The position numbers were made by a program, and so were the translations under genes. The notes beneath the pieces were generated by a model that was not told where the DNA came from, ran no database searches, and worked only from the letters and a program-made list of their open reading frames with translations. Positions 1-11,978 of a stretch of DNA of 64,000 bases are shown one piece after another. This DNA is from Plumapathes pennacea (taxonomy: Eukaryota > Cnidaria > Anthozoa > Antipatharia > Myriopathidae), in assembly GCA_964036295.1 (NCBI GenBank), contig OZ038468.1:15898683-15962682 (forward strand). The letters run 5' to 3'. Positions within the stretch are counted from its first letter, which is position 1. Every line of letters starts with the position of its first letter.

Positions 1-102
1 CGGCGACCCCCCGCTAAGAAACAACAACAAAAACTGTGGATAATTTAGTAGGCAATTGCGGACCACGTAACTGAGGAAAGATAAAGCTGAAACACACTTT
101 AC

Positions 103-294
103 CTTGTTCTTTATGTATTTCCTTGCAGCTGTTGCGCTTATAGCTCTATCCACTCGCTCTTCCTCCCTGTCCGAGTTCTTGTTTTGAAAGATAACACGTG
201 CAGTTCGACGCACAAAACCGTCCACAAATTCGGCCCAACATCTCCAGCTAACACAAATCTCGACCAGCGTCACCCTCGATAGTTTCGCATCCAT
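103..294 (-). CDS. Probable first coding exon of an unrecognised gene (runs off the left edge)
   Basis: ATG at 294 opens 64 codons (MDAKLSRVTLVEIC...; DREEERVDRAISATA; ends YIKNK) up to a CAAG|GTAAAG donor, phase 0. The frame also stays open to the window edge, so the exon could be longer. There is an aromatic/Cys-rich start, then an acidic and basic helix-like stretch. I do not recognise the family. The region upstream (300-660) has promoter-like GC-richer DNA. The gene is head-to-tail behind the Ig-PLAC gene. Confidence 0.5.
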
Positions 295-1189
295 CGCTTG
301 CTATCGGTGTTTGAAATACGCTGTTTCCCGTAGAGGCAGGAGTTATTTTCTCAATCACCGTATTGAGCTCTGTTCGCTCGTCGCGTGATATTCACGTGCA
401 CTCTGACAGCGCACAAATTACCCTTCCGAATATGAAACATAATTAACCTGTAACGTGCTCTTTTGGTTACCTATCCTGCAAGCTGGCGGTCTCAGTAGAT
501 GCATGCCGGTGAACAACACGTCCGGGCGCCATTTTGTCTAACGCCAGAGGAAGACTGAGAAAGAGCGACAAAGCTGCGAAGGGGAGGGGAGGGGTAGGGG
601 GCTCGCAACCAACAAAACATCGTTTCCCGTCCAACAAACCAAGACGATCTCGGATCAATTTGCAACAATCCCTGGAGACTCAGAATAGCCGTGTTGGAGG
701 ATGTTGGTTTTAAAAACGCAAACTAAGAATCCGAAGTTGCGACATGTTCTCTTGTAAATAAAACGAACGGTGAGCTTTCAACAATTACACAAGAAAAATA
801 CAGTAGAGGTTAGGAGAATTGGAATTTATTACTCTGCCTGTTTTTAATCATACAGAAAGGAGAACTTGGCTTTTGTCAATTCTCACTCTATCACTCATAC
901 ATTTTTTCTTAAAAGGTTGGGAGAATCTGTATTTTTAGCATGGGAGTGCCAGCCAATAATTCTCATAACCACAAAGTCGAGGAAATAATATTGGCCTTAA
1001 TCGAAAGTTAAAATAGAAAAGCAAATGTTATAAAAACGACCCAAATCATATTAAACTCATAGCTGCAACTGCACTAAAGCGAAGACAGACATGACCAAAA
1101 AAAGAAAAAAAAAAGAGCTATTCAAATATTGTCGGGCCGTTTGTTTCTGTGGGTCTGTGTTCACGCGTTTTTTGTTTTTTTGTTTTTTG
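295..1189. other. Intergenic region and putative promoter of the left-edge gene
   Basis: No supported coding exon. About 300-660 is richer in GC and contains CACGTG-like and CGCCATTTTG-like motifs, consistent with a promoter for the minus-strand exon at 103-294. About 835-955 is a degenerate copy of the CCCTTTCACTCC repeat family. The rest is AT-rich. Confidence 0.35.
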
Positions 1190-1679
1190 TTTTGTTTATT
1201 TATTTATTTATCAAACACCACAGCACAGACCTCCAAATAAGTGTGACTTGACACAACACGAGAAGGTTTGTTTCATCAGCATTTTAATTTAAGCAGTATT
1301 CTCCGTTTAAACCTTCTGAGTCAAGAGTACAAGTGTACCGTTTGATAGTTTACAAACATTACCTTAGCAGAACAAGCATTTACCTTCATTGGCTAAACCA
1401 AAACTATTACTAAAACACGCCGTACATAAGGCCCGTCCGCATTGGACTGGATAATTGTAAATTCTGGGAGCTCTCACCGCAAGATCACGGGTTCTTTGGA
1501 GTTGGTTTAGCGACTCGCAACATATTTGTCAGCGACAAAATGTCGTTTGCACTCGGAAATGTCGACATTATGGTCGTAAAATTGTGTAAACGGGGCCTAA
1601 ACTACCTACACAGTGTTTGTTCGTAAGTGTAGCGCATAAATATCACTAAAGAAACTTGTCAGCATTTTATTTCGGCCGA
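1190..1679 (-). other. Probable 3' UTR of the Ig-PLAC gene
   Basis: On the minus strand a possible AATAAA lies at 1666-1671, just past the stop, and a tandem AATAAATAAATAAA at about 1195-1212 follows some 470 nt later. The latter would give a 3' UTR of normal size. The true polyadenylation site is not determined. Positions 1430-1600 resemble repeat DNA seen again near 36.8 kb. Confidence 0.35.
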
Positions 1680-1771
1680 CTAGCAGGTCTTGCAGCACCA
1701 GCGTTGGTACAGTCTGCATAGTTTCATCCGCTTCACGCGGTCACAGTACTGTACTTTATCCTCGCATTCAC
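1680..1771 (-). CDS. Terminal exon: PLAC domain and stop
   Basis: Residues 6231-6260 and stop TAG. The exon has a TTTTCAG acceptor, phase 1, which completes the Gly codon left by Ig57. Six cysteines are spaced C-x6-C-x8-C-x6-CC-x2-C (EC, YC, LC, CC, TC), the pattern of the PLAC (protease and lacunin) domain, which normally closes papilin- and ADAMTSL-type proteins. It ends two residues after the CC-K-T-C. The nearest alternative is a chance Cys-rich ORF, made unlikely by the exact spacing and the phase fit. Confidence 0.8.
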
Positions 1772-4700
1772 CTGAAAATGCGACACGAGGCGGGTAAGAT
1801 TCTCTGCTTAGGCCCGTTTCAAACGTCGCGCCACTGCCGTGCCGAACTCGATGCAAATGAGCAAAATCCACTCTTTCAGCTAATTCGCATTGAGTTCGGC
1901 GCAGTAGTGGAGCGACGTTTTAAATGGGCCTTAGACTACTTAAATGACCACAAGGCCAAAATATTGAGGTTAGCTAATGTTAGAGGAAAGAAATTAAATT
2001 TTAAGAGGGGTGGGAGTGGTCAAAAACAAGCAAGAAACAAAAGCGATAGGTCAACCAATACAAAAACCAAACAAATGAGGAATTACCTTTCGAGCATGGC
2101 TTCCGATTGCATTCTCGTCGCCCTAAAGGCTTGTTGGCCAAGTTACATTTGGAACCAGCAGATGCCTGGCTGCGAAGGTAAACACAGCTGGCCGTGCGAG
2201 ACTGGACCCCGTCAGTGCCACAGCTGGAGGAGCACTGGAAAAGATGGGCAACTGTATTAAGACCTCATTCACACTAACTAAACCTGTTTTAACCAAGTTT
2301 AACTTGAATCTGCTTTACAAAACCTGTTTTAAATTTGCGTTAGTTACACATCATTTTAAATTACCTCGCACAGGATGTTTACTTAAACCGGTTTTAAACC
2401 AGTTTAGTTTTAACGGCTGACGTAGCTAAACAAGTTTTATTAAACACCAGTTAAACAGGTTTAACAGGTATAGCTCTTAAACGGCTGCGTGTGCGAAATT
2501 AAGATTTTGCAGTCAACCTTCTATTGGTATGAACTTTCGACGACGAAAAAATTAGGGAATACCTTAAGCGTTGGTGCGAACGGGGTATACAGAGAACTTT
2601 GTCATACTACAGCAAACTATAACAACACTTTAAATCCCACGTACCGTTCAAATAGCCGCCCTTAAAAGACAGATTCGAAACAATCACCCCATCCCCCACC
2701 CCTGTCAAGTCAAGATGTACACCCCAGTTCTGAAACACTTTTTAAGCCTCTAGTCATCGTTAGTGACGTACATGTTTCATTTCAGTTAGTCACGGATGCA
2801 ATTAAGCCTTTTGTTGACGCAATCACGCGCAACAGTAAATAGTGTATTTTCTATTTCCCGTACAAACGAGTGTCTGTCAAACTAAATCTCTCTGCTGAGC
2901 CTGGGTTTGTTTCGGTACATAAATGCCTTTTAAAGGGACGCCTCCACCAAGCAGCACTTCGTATTTACTGTGGCTAGTTGCGCGCCCGCTGTTACGTCGT
3001 CCTGTGGTATCCTTCAACTAACGCCCGTCCAGTTACGCCGTTCTGCGGTATCCTTCATCTAACTACGCTATGTATGGTCTTACATAATGGAATAACTTCT
3101 CTGCTCACTCACCTCACTCCATGCGGACGTTCTCCAGGTCAGCTGGCAGTTGTGGCTGAAACACGATTGTCTGGCAGAGGCCTTGCTATGATGCGAACAA
3201 TGTTTCTCATCCAAAATGTTCCCACGCATGTCCACGCAGCTCACATTTCTCGTCCGGAAGCCGCGGAAGTGACTAACACAATCACCACACTACAGGATAC
3301 AGAGAAAAGAAGAGTTCAAATGTCAGTGAGGAAGTGACTAACACAGTCACCACACCACAGAATACAGTAAAAAGAAGAGTTCAAATGTCAGTGAGAAAGT
3401 GACTAACGCAGTCACCACACGACAGGATACAGCAACAAGAAGAGTTCAAATGTCAGTGAGAAAGTGACTAACACAGTCACCACACTGCAGGATACAGAAG
3501 AGTTTTCATGTCAGTGAGGACGTGACTAACACAGTCACCACACCACAGAATACAGTAAAAAGAAGAGTTCAAATGTCAATGAGAAAGTGACTAACGCAGT
3601 CACCACACGACAGGATACAGCAACAAGAAGAGTTCAAATGTCAGTGAGAAAGTGACTAACACAGTCACCACACTGCAGGATACAGAAGAGTTTTCATGTC
3701 AGTGAGGACGTGACTAACACAGTCACCACACCACAGAATACAGCAAAAAGAAGAGTTCAAATGTCAGTGAGAAAGTGACTAACACAGTCACCACACGACA
3801 GGATACAGCAACAAGAAGAGTATTAAGGGAAGATCATCAATCGGCTTTTAACCCTTTCACTCCTAAGAGTGATCAATTTCGATTTTCTCCTTCAGTTTCT
3901 CACCAGAAATATATCATACAGTAAAGAAAACTTAGCTTTTGATGCCTTGCTCAGATGACAACTGATTAAAATCTCAATTCTCACTCATACATTTTACTCT
4001 CAAAAGGCTGGAAGAATCTGCATTTTGAACTTAGGTGTGAAAGGGTTAACTGCTTGAGCTTCATTAAAGTGTGCGGATCATTTTCACTCTCAGGCTGCGT
4101 TTACACGGATGTGTTTTAACCTCTCATTTTCGAAGTCTACACGAAAACAGAAGCCGGAGCGATCTCCTTCTGGTTATACTTTGGCAGTTTGGGCACATGG
4201 CATATCATTTGGTACATCACCGTTTCAGAGTTTGCAAGGTAAAAATCTTTATTATCTTTATTATTTATTATTATAAAAGGATCGTATTGATCAGTGTAGA
4301 CTCACCTTACTCCAGGGATGTGCATACCAGTAACCTGAAAATTAAAAAAAAAACTAAATTAATTGACATTACATTTTCTAAAAAGGTGGCGATTATTCGA
4401 GTAAGTCGTTGTTTTCAGTATTGTTGCCTTCTTGATTTTCTCTTCCTTTCTGTCCGGTACAAAGCTCCTGACTCTCTCGTTAAAGAACACGTACATAGCC
4501 AGAGAGCAACAAGAACACGTCAGTGGACCAGAACATGGACATGAAAATAAACTAAACTTACCTGTCACATTTTGTTCGTCCTCCCTAACACGAACGGCCA
4601 GAGATCCCTCATCTTTTCCCACAGAGTTCTCTGCTACACATTTGTACTGCCCAGACTCCTCCGTCTTCACGTCTCTAACCAGCAAAACGCCGTTAGACAT

Positions 4701-7700
4701 GATCACATGGCGGGTGTCGTTGATAATTTGGCGTCTGTCGAACTGCCACTCTACCTTGGGTTTGGGCTTTCCGCTGACTGCGCATATTATCACCACATTC
4801 TGTCCCCGCCTGACTTCGGCCAGTTCTTCGCCCTTGCGTTTTACTTCCAGTTGGGTGACGGGATTGTTGTCCAAATCTTCTTTGATCTTCACCTGTCTAA
4901 AGTGGCGATCAAGGATAGAAGGTGGAACTGAAAAAAGAAATATGAGCACGTTAATCCTTTCACTCCCAAGCTCAAAATGCAGATTCTCGCAACTTTTTAA
5001 GTAGAAAATGTATGAGTGATGTAGTGAGAACTGATGGTTCAATCAGCTTCCAACTGAGCATATCAAAAGCCAAGTTTCCGCACTATATGTAATATATCTC
5101 AGGTGAGAAAATTGAAGTTGATCACCTTTGGGAATGCACTGGATGGTGTTGGGTAATTCCAAGTTTAACAAAAGTTTGCCTCAGCAGACATTAGCTGTAA
5201 CTAAATATTTTGCTTTTAGTGGACCCAAACATTTTGATCATTACGGCGAAAAATGCAGATGAAATGTGCTTGTACCTTTTGTGTTTGTAGTCCCTTAGGT
5301 GATCATATTGTATTTTTATTCGAAAAAGACACTATTTAAGAAATATATAACGCATCACCGTGTAATATAGCCTCATCTAAACAAGCGGGAAGTTGGGAGA
5401 ACACGAGAGTAGCGTAAGGAAACCACGAGGTCGCCTCGTGGTTTCCGGCGCTACTCGAGTGTTCTCCCAACTTCCCAAGTGTTTAGATGAGGCTATATTA
5501 CACAGGAACACGTTATATATTTCTTTTATAAAATAATTAGCCAAGTAAAAACATCGCGTATCGCGTCCGCGTGTAATATACTCTCATCTAACACGGTTTT
5601 TTAGCCAATCAGGGCACGCGTAGTATCATAGTTATTTTATAAATTGTTTTCTAAAAAGACATGCTCTATATTATACTCTATGAAGACATACCGAGAACGG
5701 AGACGGATGTGGTCCTGTTTACAATGCCATATGAATTATTCGCAATGCAAGTGTAGTTTCCTTCGTCTACTTCGTCGATATAAGGAACCTGTCAAAGGGA
5801 GATAAGGAAAGTTATCTTTTACGAATGTATCATTCTGTGTGCAACATTTTTCGGTATCAGCGTATAACAATTCAGCCCAGATTCTAACACAGCATTTCAT
5901 TAACCAACGTAACCTCAACCACAGAAGCCGTAATAAAAGACTTTAAACTAAAAAAAAAAGGTAATTTGCAAATAGTTTACTTTGAAGATGAGTGCAGCAA
6001 GAAAAACGTCAGCATCACTTGCATTATCCTAAAACAAGCTTTCCGGAGCCCTGTGAATCTGCTATTAGTTGGCATAGACTAAGTGCAACAATACTCAGAA
6101 TACTGCACAACGTGCTGGTAAGCTGAAGCCACAGAATAGGGCACAAAGGCCACGGTGGTAGCGGGCATTACCCCTTGATCTACCAAAAAAAAAAAAAATG
6201 AACAGCTGTTTCGGCCTTATTATTATAACTATCAAAACATGTAAATCTCCCAACAAACCTGCAAGGTACCATCTTTTAGGACGCGCCAAAAGCCTTGATG
6301 TCGGGACGAGTCAACCCGCCACGTAATGTTAGGTTGGGGCGTGCCTACAGCGCTGCATTTGATGCTCAGTGTGGACCCCCTCACGATAGTAGCCACTGCT
6401 CTAACGGGGGCTTTATGCGCTTTTCTTCCCAAGGAATCTGTAATCTCTGGTGCAACTAGAAAGGTGAGAAACTGATGATTAGAGCAAATTCACCAAACCA
6501 ATGATACATCTGAAACTGATTGTGGTCTGTCTCAATTCACTAGACTATTTTTGGAATTTCCCTGTAAATAATAATGATAAGAGGATGTAATGACATTACA
6601 CACACAGCCAATACAGCGCACCATTAAAAGGAACTTGAAAGAGAAGAAGTGGTCGATTGGGAAAACTCGGCTTTAGTGAAAAGGGAGAAATTTGATCTCA
6701 GTATATTCAGTCATGGTCATCTCACCGTCTAACAGAGAAACAACTTTTCACCAAACTAAGGCCTGTTTCAAACGTCGAACTTCGCATGCGTCCAATGTAA
6801 ATGAGCCGAAACAATAGCTTTTGCTCATTTGCATGGTATTCGACGCATGTGAAGTTCGACGTTTGAAACAGGCCTAAGACATAATTTTCGTTTAGTACTG
6901 ATAATTATTCCTAGTAAACGTTTAAAATGTCTACATGTGCAATGCCTCGAAATTCGCTCATTGCACGGTGTCGCCACCTTGGATTCAGAGCGAGGCTAAA
7001 CAGGCACAAAATTCTCCAGAAATGAAACAATAGTTTTCTATCGCTCTAAAGCACCTAGGCGTCTACAGAGAAGATGCACATGTTTTATTTAGCGAGTTAC
7101 ATGCACAAATTTCCAAGGTAACCTTCTCAGTTGTGCCAGGACAGCCTCGTTTTGAAGCTCGTGCCAGTTCCCGTGCAAAGAGCTCACCGCGACCCTTAGC
7201 TCACCTCCAATATTAATGACGGTCCTTCCTTCGTCTCTCCCAGCCACGTTAGTCGCTACACACACGTACTCTGTTGCTTCCAATACTTTGGAGCTGGAGA
7301 TGGAGAGCGACCTATCATCCAGGATTCTGAGATTGTTTGTAGGTCGCACACGTACGTAATTCCCGTTCTTAGGAGTTTGTTCGCCTGGTCGAGAATCCGA
7401 GGTACCCGTATGACGTCTAAACCACGTGATATTTGGAGCGGGCACACCCATCGCTTCACATTTGACCCTGATGGTGATGCCCTTAGGAGCCATAACCACC
7501 GCGCCGGTGGTGATAGAGAGAAGGTCCCGTATGTCAGTCACTTCAAACGAACCCTTTAGGTTTTTCACAACAGGGGCAACTGTTAAAGTAAGAAAATAAG
7601 TTCTTGACGTCACTTCCGTTGGTCAGCGTTCATCGTCATTACTATGTACCTCGGTCTAACTCAAGCTAAAAATTCACTTCGTGTGTGAGCCCGGTTTTTA

Positions 7701-10700
7701 TCTTATAAAACTTATGCTATAGAAAATGCACTGAACTAACTAACAGTTGAGTATCGAGTTCAAGTATTGAGTTTCTTGGAAATGTTTCTTGGAAATTTCT
7801 TCGAATGTAATTTCGATCAATAATAGACGCCTTACCCGCGAGCTGCATGTTTAGAGAGCCTGTTGTATTCCCAGCTGCATTGGATGCCGTACACACCACC
7901 CTACCCTCGTCTTCTCGCTGCACGTCCCTCACGGTCAAGGACAAGCCGCGGTCACCAATGCTGTACTTTTCTCCTGGGACAACAGGCCGCTGATTGTGAG
8001 TCCAGGTGATCGTGGGCTCAGGCGATCCCGAGGTAGGACACGTGACTACCACCGTGGCGTTCGCTTTTGTTGTTAGTCGGTTGCCAATGGTAACTTCTAC
8101 GGGTCTGCTGGTATTCATATCTACTACATAGTCGGGGACAGACAAGACGATTGGTTGTCCTTTACCTACAAGGGAAAAATGATTAGGTTCAACAGGAATT
8201 TCAAACCCAATTTACACGTGCTAAAATGTCACGGCACCCCCAAAGGCTAGCACGTTTACCCCTCTCGTAGGTGGTCTAGGCACCCTTAAATTTCAGGCAC
8301 CAGTTCGTCAATAAAGTTTGGATTGCTCCTTTTATACGAGACGAATTAATAGAGGGGCTGTGCGGAATAAAAATTCGGCTCGATGTTACCTTTCTTGGGG
8401 TGGGGGAGGGGGGGGGGGGGGAGACGACATGAAATACACTCACCTCTAACAAGTACTTCTGTTGTTGCGGCATCGGAACCCAGCACATTAGTAGCCGTGC
8501 AAGTATATTCATTACTATCTTCCAATTGTGCATTTAAAATGCTCAGGGACTGACTCGTTATCGTCACCCGACCATCTGACATCAGCACCTTATTGCCTCG
8601 TTTCCAGCTCACCACGGGTTTGGGAAAACCGCTGACCTTGCATATCATAGTGAGTGTGGTACTGATCTCGATGTCAACAGCACCACCCATAGTAACGGAT
8701 AGGGGGGCAGAGGTCTCCCACGTGATTTCTTCCGCAGATTTCTCAATCACAGGTTTAGATCGTTCTGCGCAGAAAGAACAGTGGTATAAGGTTTGAAAAA
8801 AATGTTCTCTGGAATTGACCCCATATATATAATAATAGGGCGTGAGAAATATTCGGGATTGACCTTAAGAAATAAAATATGTCTATTACCAGCCACATAG
8901 ATCACTGATGAAGCACTCGCTGCGCCCGCGATATTGCTTGCTTCACAAGTGTAGCGCCCTGCGTCAACTTTCTGGAAACCTCCTATCTCCAGCAAAGAAC
9001 CCAGCGATTCCAACTCCTTGCCTTCCTTCTTCCACGTCACGTCAGGAGGCGGAAATCCACTGGTCGGACATGACAGCGAAATTTCTGGTCCAACTATGGT
9101 TCTGATCACAACACCGACTGAAGCTTGCAGTGGTTTCAACTCGTACCAGTCTATCGTAGCACCACTGGCCATTATCGATGGTCCCAGAGGCTCTGTGTTA
9201 TATAAATAGGAGACAGCATGAATTGATACTTGATACACTCTGTGTACTCATAAACAAAGTTAAGCACTGGCCAAACGAGATGCAAGTCGATGCAAGTTTG
9301 ACTTGAGTTAAACTTGCATCGACTTGCGAAAGAGTGACAAAAAAAAAAGAAACGCAAGTCGATGCAAGTTCATGCAAGTTTCGTACAGGATATTTTTTTC
9401 GACGTCCTTGTATGATCACAAAGTGCAACAAATGATGGTCGGTAAACAAACGTTTCCTTAGCCACAGAAAAACTTGCGCCGACTTGCACTGACTTGCATG
9501 TTCAAATTCGATGCAAGTCAATGCAACTCCGCGAAAGGGTGGCCAAACGAAACCCAAGTCCGCGCAAGTTTGAAAACTTGCATCGACTGGCATCTCGTTT
9601 GGCCAGGGTTTTAGTTTCTCCTCAGTCTTTGTCACTGACTTTTTTATGCAATCCTAATCTCGCGCTTATGGATAAGTTCACAAATGAAACAAGCTTTCCA
9701 TCTGCTCGTCACGTGACTCGTGGTCAGTATATCTCAACCTCAACAACTGCAAACAACTTGCACCTAAACACGTGACCAATCCACGTCATTTCCGTCATGT
9801 GGGTCAATAATAAGTTATCTTACCTTTCACTAGAATATTAGAGGCCTGACTGTCTTGTCCAGCTCTGCTCTTCACAGTGCACACGTATCGACCGCTGTCC
9901 CCAAGTTCGAGGCTTCGTATGAGCAGAGTTCCGTTGTGTCTGATCACGAGCCTCGCCCCAGTGCTGATCACGTGGTCGTCTTTTGTCCACGTGACATTTG
10001 GACGTGGAACACCGGTTGCCTCACAGCTGATGGAAATTACACTCTCGGTTAACGCTGTCACGCTATCACCTACTGCAAACGATACTGGTCTGCGGTCCTT
10101 TAGCATGGTGGCTGAACCGGCTGATGGGGCGATAAGGGGCGCAAGTGGCTCTGGGAATGCAAACGTTTAAATAACAGTTAGACTGACCGGCTGACTGACT
10201 AACTGGCTGGCTGACTGACTGACTGACTACCTGGCTGATTGACTGACTGACTAACTGACGGACTGACTGACTGACTAACTGACGGACTGGCTGACTGACT
10301 GACTGAATAGCTGACCGATTGATTGGCTGACGGACTGGTTGACTGACTGACTGACTGACTCATTGAATGACTGACTGACGGACTGATTGATTGATGGATT
10401 GACTGATCATCAGACTGAGTGCTCGCTGAGTAACCGATTGATCGACTGAATGACTGATTGATTGACTGACGGATATAACACCTCGTTTGCTCGCTACGCA
10501 GCGTCTGCTACATCCATCCTAATTTTACTTTGATACGATAAATTGTTTGACTGATCCAAAAACCTATCACCTGGCATCACTAACCTTCAAGGTCGATCAA
10601 AGAGGACACAGCATCTTTGCCGGCAATGTTTTCGGCCATACAAGTATAAAGCCCAGCGATATCTGGCGAATCTGCGTTAAAAGTCAGTGTACCGTTCACG

Positions 10701-11927
10701 TCGACAGTGTACGTTTCGCCCGACACCAACACTTCGCCATTTTTCATCCATGTCACGACCGGTTTAGGGAAACCAGTTGAGGGACACAAGAGTGAGATGT
10801 CGACGAACAGAAGCTCCGTGATGTTATTACCAACGATCGTACGGACTTCTACATCACTCCCTATCGGAATGTGCTTCCCTGGCCTTGGAACGTTGATTCT
10901 TGCTGGAATAGATGCTGTGGAGGTTCAAAAGAAACACTAAGAATATTTGCATGACTTTATCCTTTCACTCCCAAGCTCAGGATGCAAATTCTCCCAACCA
11001 ATCAACAAGAAACTGTAAGAATAATGTGGTGAGAGTTAATAGTTCAGACTGACATCAAAAGCCAAATTCTCCAAACTGTATGATATATATTTGGTGAGAG
11101 AATGAGAAGAGAAAATGAAAGCTGATCATTTATGGGAGGGGAAGGATTAACACTTACAGCGGTCTTTGGACGATTTTCATTAAACCCAAACCAAAGCATT
11201 CACAGCGCCAATCATAAAGACGGTCAGAAAACACTTTCAACCAACCAGAAACCAAAGTAATTTGCAACTGGTTTCACTTTGAAGAAGTGAACAATCCACA
11301 ATGCGACATAATGAACGCATACCAGTGTTCACGTTGATGTTGAGATAAGTTCTTTATTGTTAAATCTCTCCCCCCCCCCCCCCCCCCACAGGACAAAAAG
11401 AGATTAACGACAGTGGGGGGGGGGGGGGGGGTAAAACAAAGAAGGAAGACACATAAAAACCTACCAATAACTGCAACAGAGGATGTCGCTTTGTCTTCTC
11501 CGAATGTGTTGCGAGCAACACAGGTATATTCGGCACTATCCGAGACCAACGCTTTAGAGATTGCGAGGGAACCGTTTGTAGAAACGCGAACTCGTTCATC
11601 TTGAGTGACGGGCCGGCCATCTTTGAGCCACCGTGTGCTGGGTTCAGGATCACCGGAGGCCACACAATGGACAGTGACGGCGGTGTCTGTCAGTGTGTTG
11701 ATCGTGTCTCCGATGGTCGCTATCACAGGTTGGCCATCGTATAAGTTAAAATGTTGGGGTTCCTTTGCTGAGGATATAATGGGTTTTTGCGCCCCTGAAG
11801 GAGAAATTACACATCATATCACATAAGACTTGCGAAACCATGAACTTATAACGTCATACAAACCACCCTCTCAGGAGTTCTTCCTCCTCCTCACCACTAA
11901 CACCACCACCTTCACCATCACCATCAC

Positions 11928-11978
<51 letters not shown>

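Larger units (their letters stand above)
1772..4561 (-). other. Last intron of the Ig-PLAC gene
   Basis: A 2.8-kb intron between Ig57 and PLAC. It contains a family-D MITE (1808-1933), a TTTAAACC-rich palindromic region (about 2260-2490), a minisatellite (3265-3830) and a family-A element (3848-4049). No convincing additional exon was found. A 29-nt microexon-like segment at 4306-4334 is listed under rejected items. Confidence 0.6.

Noticed and set aside
467-658. 63-codon minus-strand ORF with Pro/Leu-rich sequence
   Set aside because: Lies in the putative promoter/5' UTR of the left-edge gene; no domain, biased by GGGGAGG-rich DNA.
1778-2260. 160-codon plus-strand ORF
   Set aside because: Overlaps the PLAC exon boundary and a MITE; no domain and no coding texture.
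4306-4334. 29-nt microexon-like segment (poly-T/TTTTCAG acceptor, GTGAGT donor) after Ig57
   Set aside because: Its splice signals are good but it would change phase from 1 to 0, and the PLAC exon needs phase 1. No phase-0 partner exon was found. Direct Ig57-PLAC joining is simpler.
4432-5004. Plus-strand ORFs opposite Ig57
   Set aside because: Antisense shadows of an Ig exon; the same happens opposite most Ig exons.
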